Assembly (NCBI GenBank): GCA_026770575.1
Contig: MU657166.1
Coordinates: 894,099 to 958,098 of the forward strand
Direction of reading: 5' to 3'
DNA length: 64,000 bases
DNA from: Pelagophyceae sp. CCMP2097
Taxonomy: Eukaryota; Sar; Pelagophyceae
The notes under the pieces are model-generated. The model saw only the letters and a list, made by a program, of their open reading frames with translations. It did not search any database and was not told the origin of the DNA. Of this stretch, positions 61,972 through 64,000 are shown piece after piece. Numbering within the stretch: the first letter of the stretch is position 1; the number at the start of each line of letters is the position of its first letter. The translations under genes and the position numbers were made by a program.

Positions 61972-62576
61972 TCCGCGCGGCGGGGTATTCGGCGGTACGC
62001 GAGGCGCGGGGGCGGCGACCTACAGTCGACGATGCAACCGGGACGGTGCCGCCGCGGACGCGTTGAGGCGTCATGGCGGCACAACTTCGACATCAAGAGA
62101 ATGGATGCGCCCTGAAAGATGGCGCAGCACTTACCTTGGACGAGTCGTGGCGCGCTCGAATTCCTACATCGCGTCACCTTGCGCGCGGCGCGCCGGCGCG
62201 CGAAATTTGAGAGAGAGACCAATCCGAGCCGCAACTTTAACGCCTTTTCTTCCGTCGCGTCTCGCGCGCAGCGGGCAAGGGATGCCCCCGATGCGCGGCG
62301 CTCTGTCTGCTCTCTCCGCAGGTCGGCGCTCGCGCGCGACGGGCGACTCGCGCGCACGCACGTTAATGATCCAACGCTGTCAAAAATGTCGGTGAGTGAA
62401 TCTCGCGAATAATCATGCGGTTCGCGGACTGCTGCGTCACCACGCATGTCTCGATGCAAATACAAGCCGGTACCTTTTCTTCGGGTGGTCGCGGTCCCGC
62501 ACAAAGCGAGGGTTGTTTATGACCTCGAAAATACCTGGTACATTTGGGTATTTTATGAGTATTTGCGGTGCCGGTG

Positions 62577-62648
62577 CAACGGACCGCAAAAATTCAACGG
62601 ACTCCGAAGCGAAGTGTATGAGGTCCGTTGGATTTTTGCGGTCCGTTG
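62577..62648. repeat. Strong hairpin (inverted repeat)
   Basis: The arms 62577-62602 and 62623-62648 are reverse complements over 26 positions with one mismatch, and the loop is 20 nt. Each arm contains ACGGACCGCAAAAATTCAAC or its complement. The arm also has an internal repeat (CAACGGAC at both ends). Confidence 0.85.
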
Positions 62649-62809
62649 GACCGGGGCGTCCCTTTACCATCACACGTCACGAGGCTCACTGCAGGAGAAT
62701 GCACGTCGGTTGCGCTGTGGTGGCAAGTACTTGGCCTCGCTGCTACAGTACCTTGTGCTCGTCTACACGGAGTTCCACGGCCGCATGCTCCGCATCTACC
62801 TCGCGCACC

Positions 62810-62880
62810 CCCGTCCAAGCGGCGCTAGAGAGCTCCAGTACATGGCCCGTCCAAGCGGCGCTGAGAGCTCAAGTACAAGG
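62810..62880. repeat. Tandem duplication, unit about 36 bp
   Basis: The unit CCCGTCCAAGCGGCGCT, then AGAGAGCTCCAGTACATGG, occurs twice with a few differences in the second copy. Confidence 0.85.
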
Positions 62881-63261
62881 CCCCATTGAGAGAACCCATC
62901 ATATACCGTGACGATGAGAAGATCGGCGACGGTGCTGTACTTTGTATAGCATCACCGCTGCCCCGCGGTGACATGGCCCTCCGAGGTCCGCTGTCACCAC
63001 ACCAAGCGCCAGGCCGAGGCCGAGCCACCGCGCGAGACCCATCACAAGCCGCACCGCCTTCAATGGCGACGTGGAAAAAAGCCATTATTGTGTGGGATCC
63101 AGCAGCGACGGAACCGCCTGTTGTTGTTTTTTGCTGTCTCGGTGGAGCAAGGCTGGTAAAAACGTAAATTTGACCCCCAGGGAACATGTTTGGAACAACG
63201 TTTCCAGGCTATTTCATAAAACATCCAAAAACACGTGAATAAAACATGCCACGGCGACTGC

Positions 63262-63367
63262 ATCCGAGGCGACGTTGATGGGCACGCGCATCTATCCGGT
63301 CAACGAGTCGCTCGTGGGCCTCATCCTCACCGAGGACAACCCGCTCTACACCTTCCGAGGGTCGTGA
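63262..63367 (+). pseudogene. Possible exon fragment of an unidentified protein
   Basis: An open stretch encoding MGTRIYPVNESLVGLILTED then NPLYTFRGS before a TGA. The composition looks like a real protein end and differs from the non-coding DNA around it. No upstream exon is found. It may be a gene fragment carried by repeats. Confidence 0.3.
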
Positions 63368-63610
63368 GACGGGCTGCCCTTAACTGCCCTGCGGATTGAA
63401 TCCTAAATATTATCCCAATTTGAGTTATTCATCTCTCCGAGAGGGCTCTCCAGAGGTCCAGCCGGCGGTCCCGGTGGGGCCACACGCGGGGGGGACAAGA
63501 ACACGTGTTTTTTTCACGGTGGTGGGAACAAAACAAACACGTGTTTTAAGGGGATTTGATCAAAACAACGTTTTACGTTTTTACCAGCAGGCTCCTTGCA
63601 GTGGAGTGCA

Positions 63611-63656
63611 TAGGAATTCCTAATAGGAATTCCTAGTATCCTAATAGGAATTCCTA
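63611..63656. repeat. Three copies of the palindrome TAGGAATTCCTA
   Basis: Perfect 12-bp palindromes at 63611-63622, 63624-63635 and 63645-63656. Single copies occur at 6328-6339 and 23477-23488. The cluster is followed by TACAATTGTA, another short palindrome. Confidence 0.9.
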
Positions 63657-64000
63657 CAATTGTAGAAGAAGAAGAATGGGGATCACACGACACCCCGCCA
63701 CGCGCGCAGTTCGACGCCGTTAAGGTTCGGGCCTTGAGCGCGTATTCCAAGTAGACCCTTCTAACCATACGCTCACTGAGCGCCAAACGCGATTTAACAA
63801 GCCGAGACCTCGCACGGGCCACAGGGCCCTCATACGCTTCGAAATTGGCCAATCTCTCTGTCCCTTTCTCGCTCTCTCCTCTTCAACAGGCCGCGAAGAC
63901 CTGCCTACAAGGGGTATGATAAAGCACAAGTGGCGCAAGTTTACAAGTGGCGCAAGTTTGTGCCTCCAAGAGGCCGCCTGCGGGGGTGGGCGTGGTCGCT

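Larger units (their letters stand above)
61972..64000. other. Terminal intergenic region with repeats and coding fragments
   Basis: Two kilobases with no complete gene. It contains a 26-bp-arm hairpin (62577-62648), a 36-bp tandem duplication (62810-62880), a possible coding fragment (63262-63367) and a cluster of TAGGAATTCCTA palindromes (63611-63656). A plus-strand stretch near 62730-62815 (LASLLQYLVLVYTEFHGRML) reads like a short coding piece but has no context. The final 300 bp show nothing recognisable. Confidence 0.5.

Overview
The window looks like nuclear DNA of a GC-rich photosynthetic protist. A pelagophyte-type stramenopile alga (Aureococcus/Pelagomonas-like) is my best guess; this is an inference, because nothing in the sequence names the organism. 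The evidence is as follows. Genes are split by many tiny spliceosomal introns of about 28-150 nt, and exon lengths sum exactly to open frames once those introns are removed. The gene content is eukaryotic: RNA polymerase II RPB9, cytosolic HSP90, TRM13, a polycystin channel, ORC6, an HDAC and KCTD/BTB. Several proteins begin with a signal peptide followed by an 'AF'-type transit peptide, as in complex plastids. Genes lie on both strands with very short spacers; one convergent pair is only 31 bp apart.

Layout. 0.3-8.9 kb: formylglycine-generating enzyme, an unidentified gene, a START-like plastid protein, a polycystin cation channel, a ubiquitin-like protein, RPB9, and a small plastid protein resembling the ferredoxin-thioredoxin reductase variable chain. 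9-19 kb: a folate/biopterin-type transporter, an 873-residue coiled-coil protein, and a 1357-residue protein joining an ORC6-like N-terminus to a C-terminal tandem BRCT. 19-27 kb: a tandem pair of J-domain/multi-membrane genes, a repeat-rich tract with an assembly gap, and a CCCH/CCHC zinc-finger RS protein whose last exon has been duplicated onto the second J-domain gene. 28-32 kb: a CHASE hybrid histidine kinase, then a hAT-like MITE. 32-43 kb: PH-domain protein, seven-repeat WD40 protein, TRM13, EamA transporter, a protein with two YccV/HspQ domains, a repeat tract with a tRNA-like element, and thiamine pyrophosphokinase. 43-64 kb: an acidic low-complexity protein, KCTD/BTB, a LON-domain protein, a secretory or plastid thioredoxin, HDAC, a coiled-coil protein, a small basic protein, a frameshifted WD40 paralogue, HSP90, a delta-9-type desaturase, and a final 2 kb of repeats and fragments.

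This is not an operon-like system; the genes are mostly independent housekeeping and signalling genes. The observations most worth following are the ORC6-BRCT fusion, the exon capture linking the J-domain gene to the zinc-finger gene, the five GC-AG introns whose frames close only with a GC donor, the 28-nt intron, the HET-E-like WD40 array, and the MITE. I derived the gene models by hand from reading frames, splice signals and remembered family motifs; no alignment or search was run.
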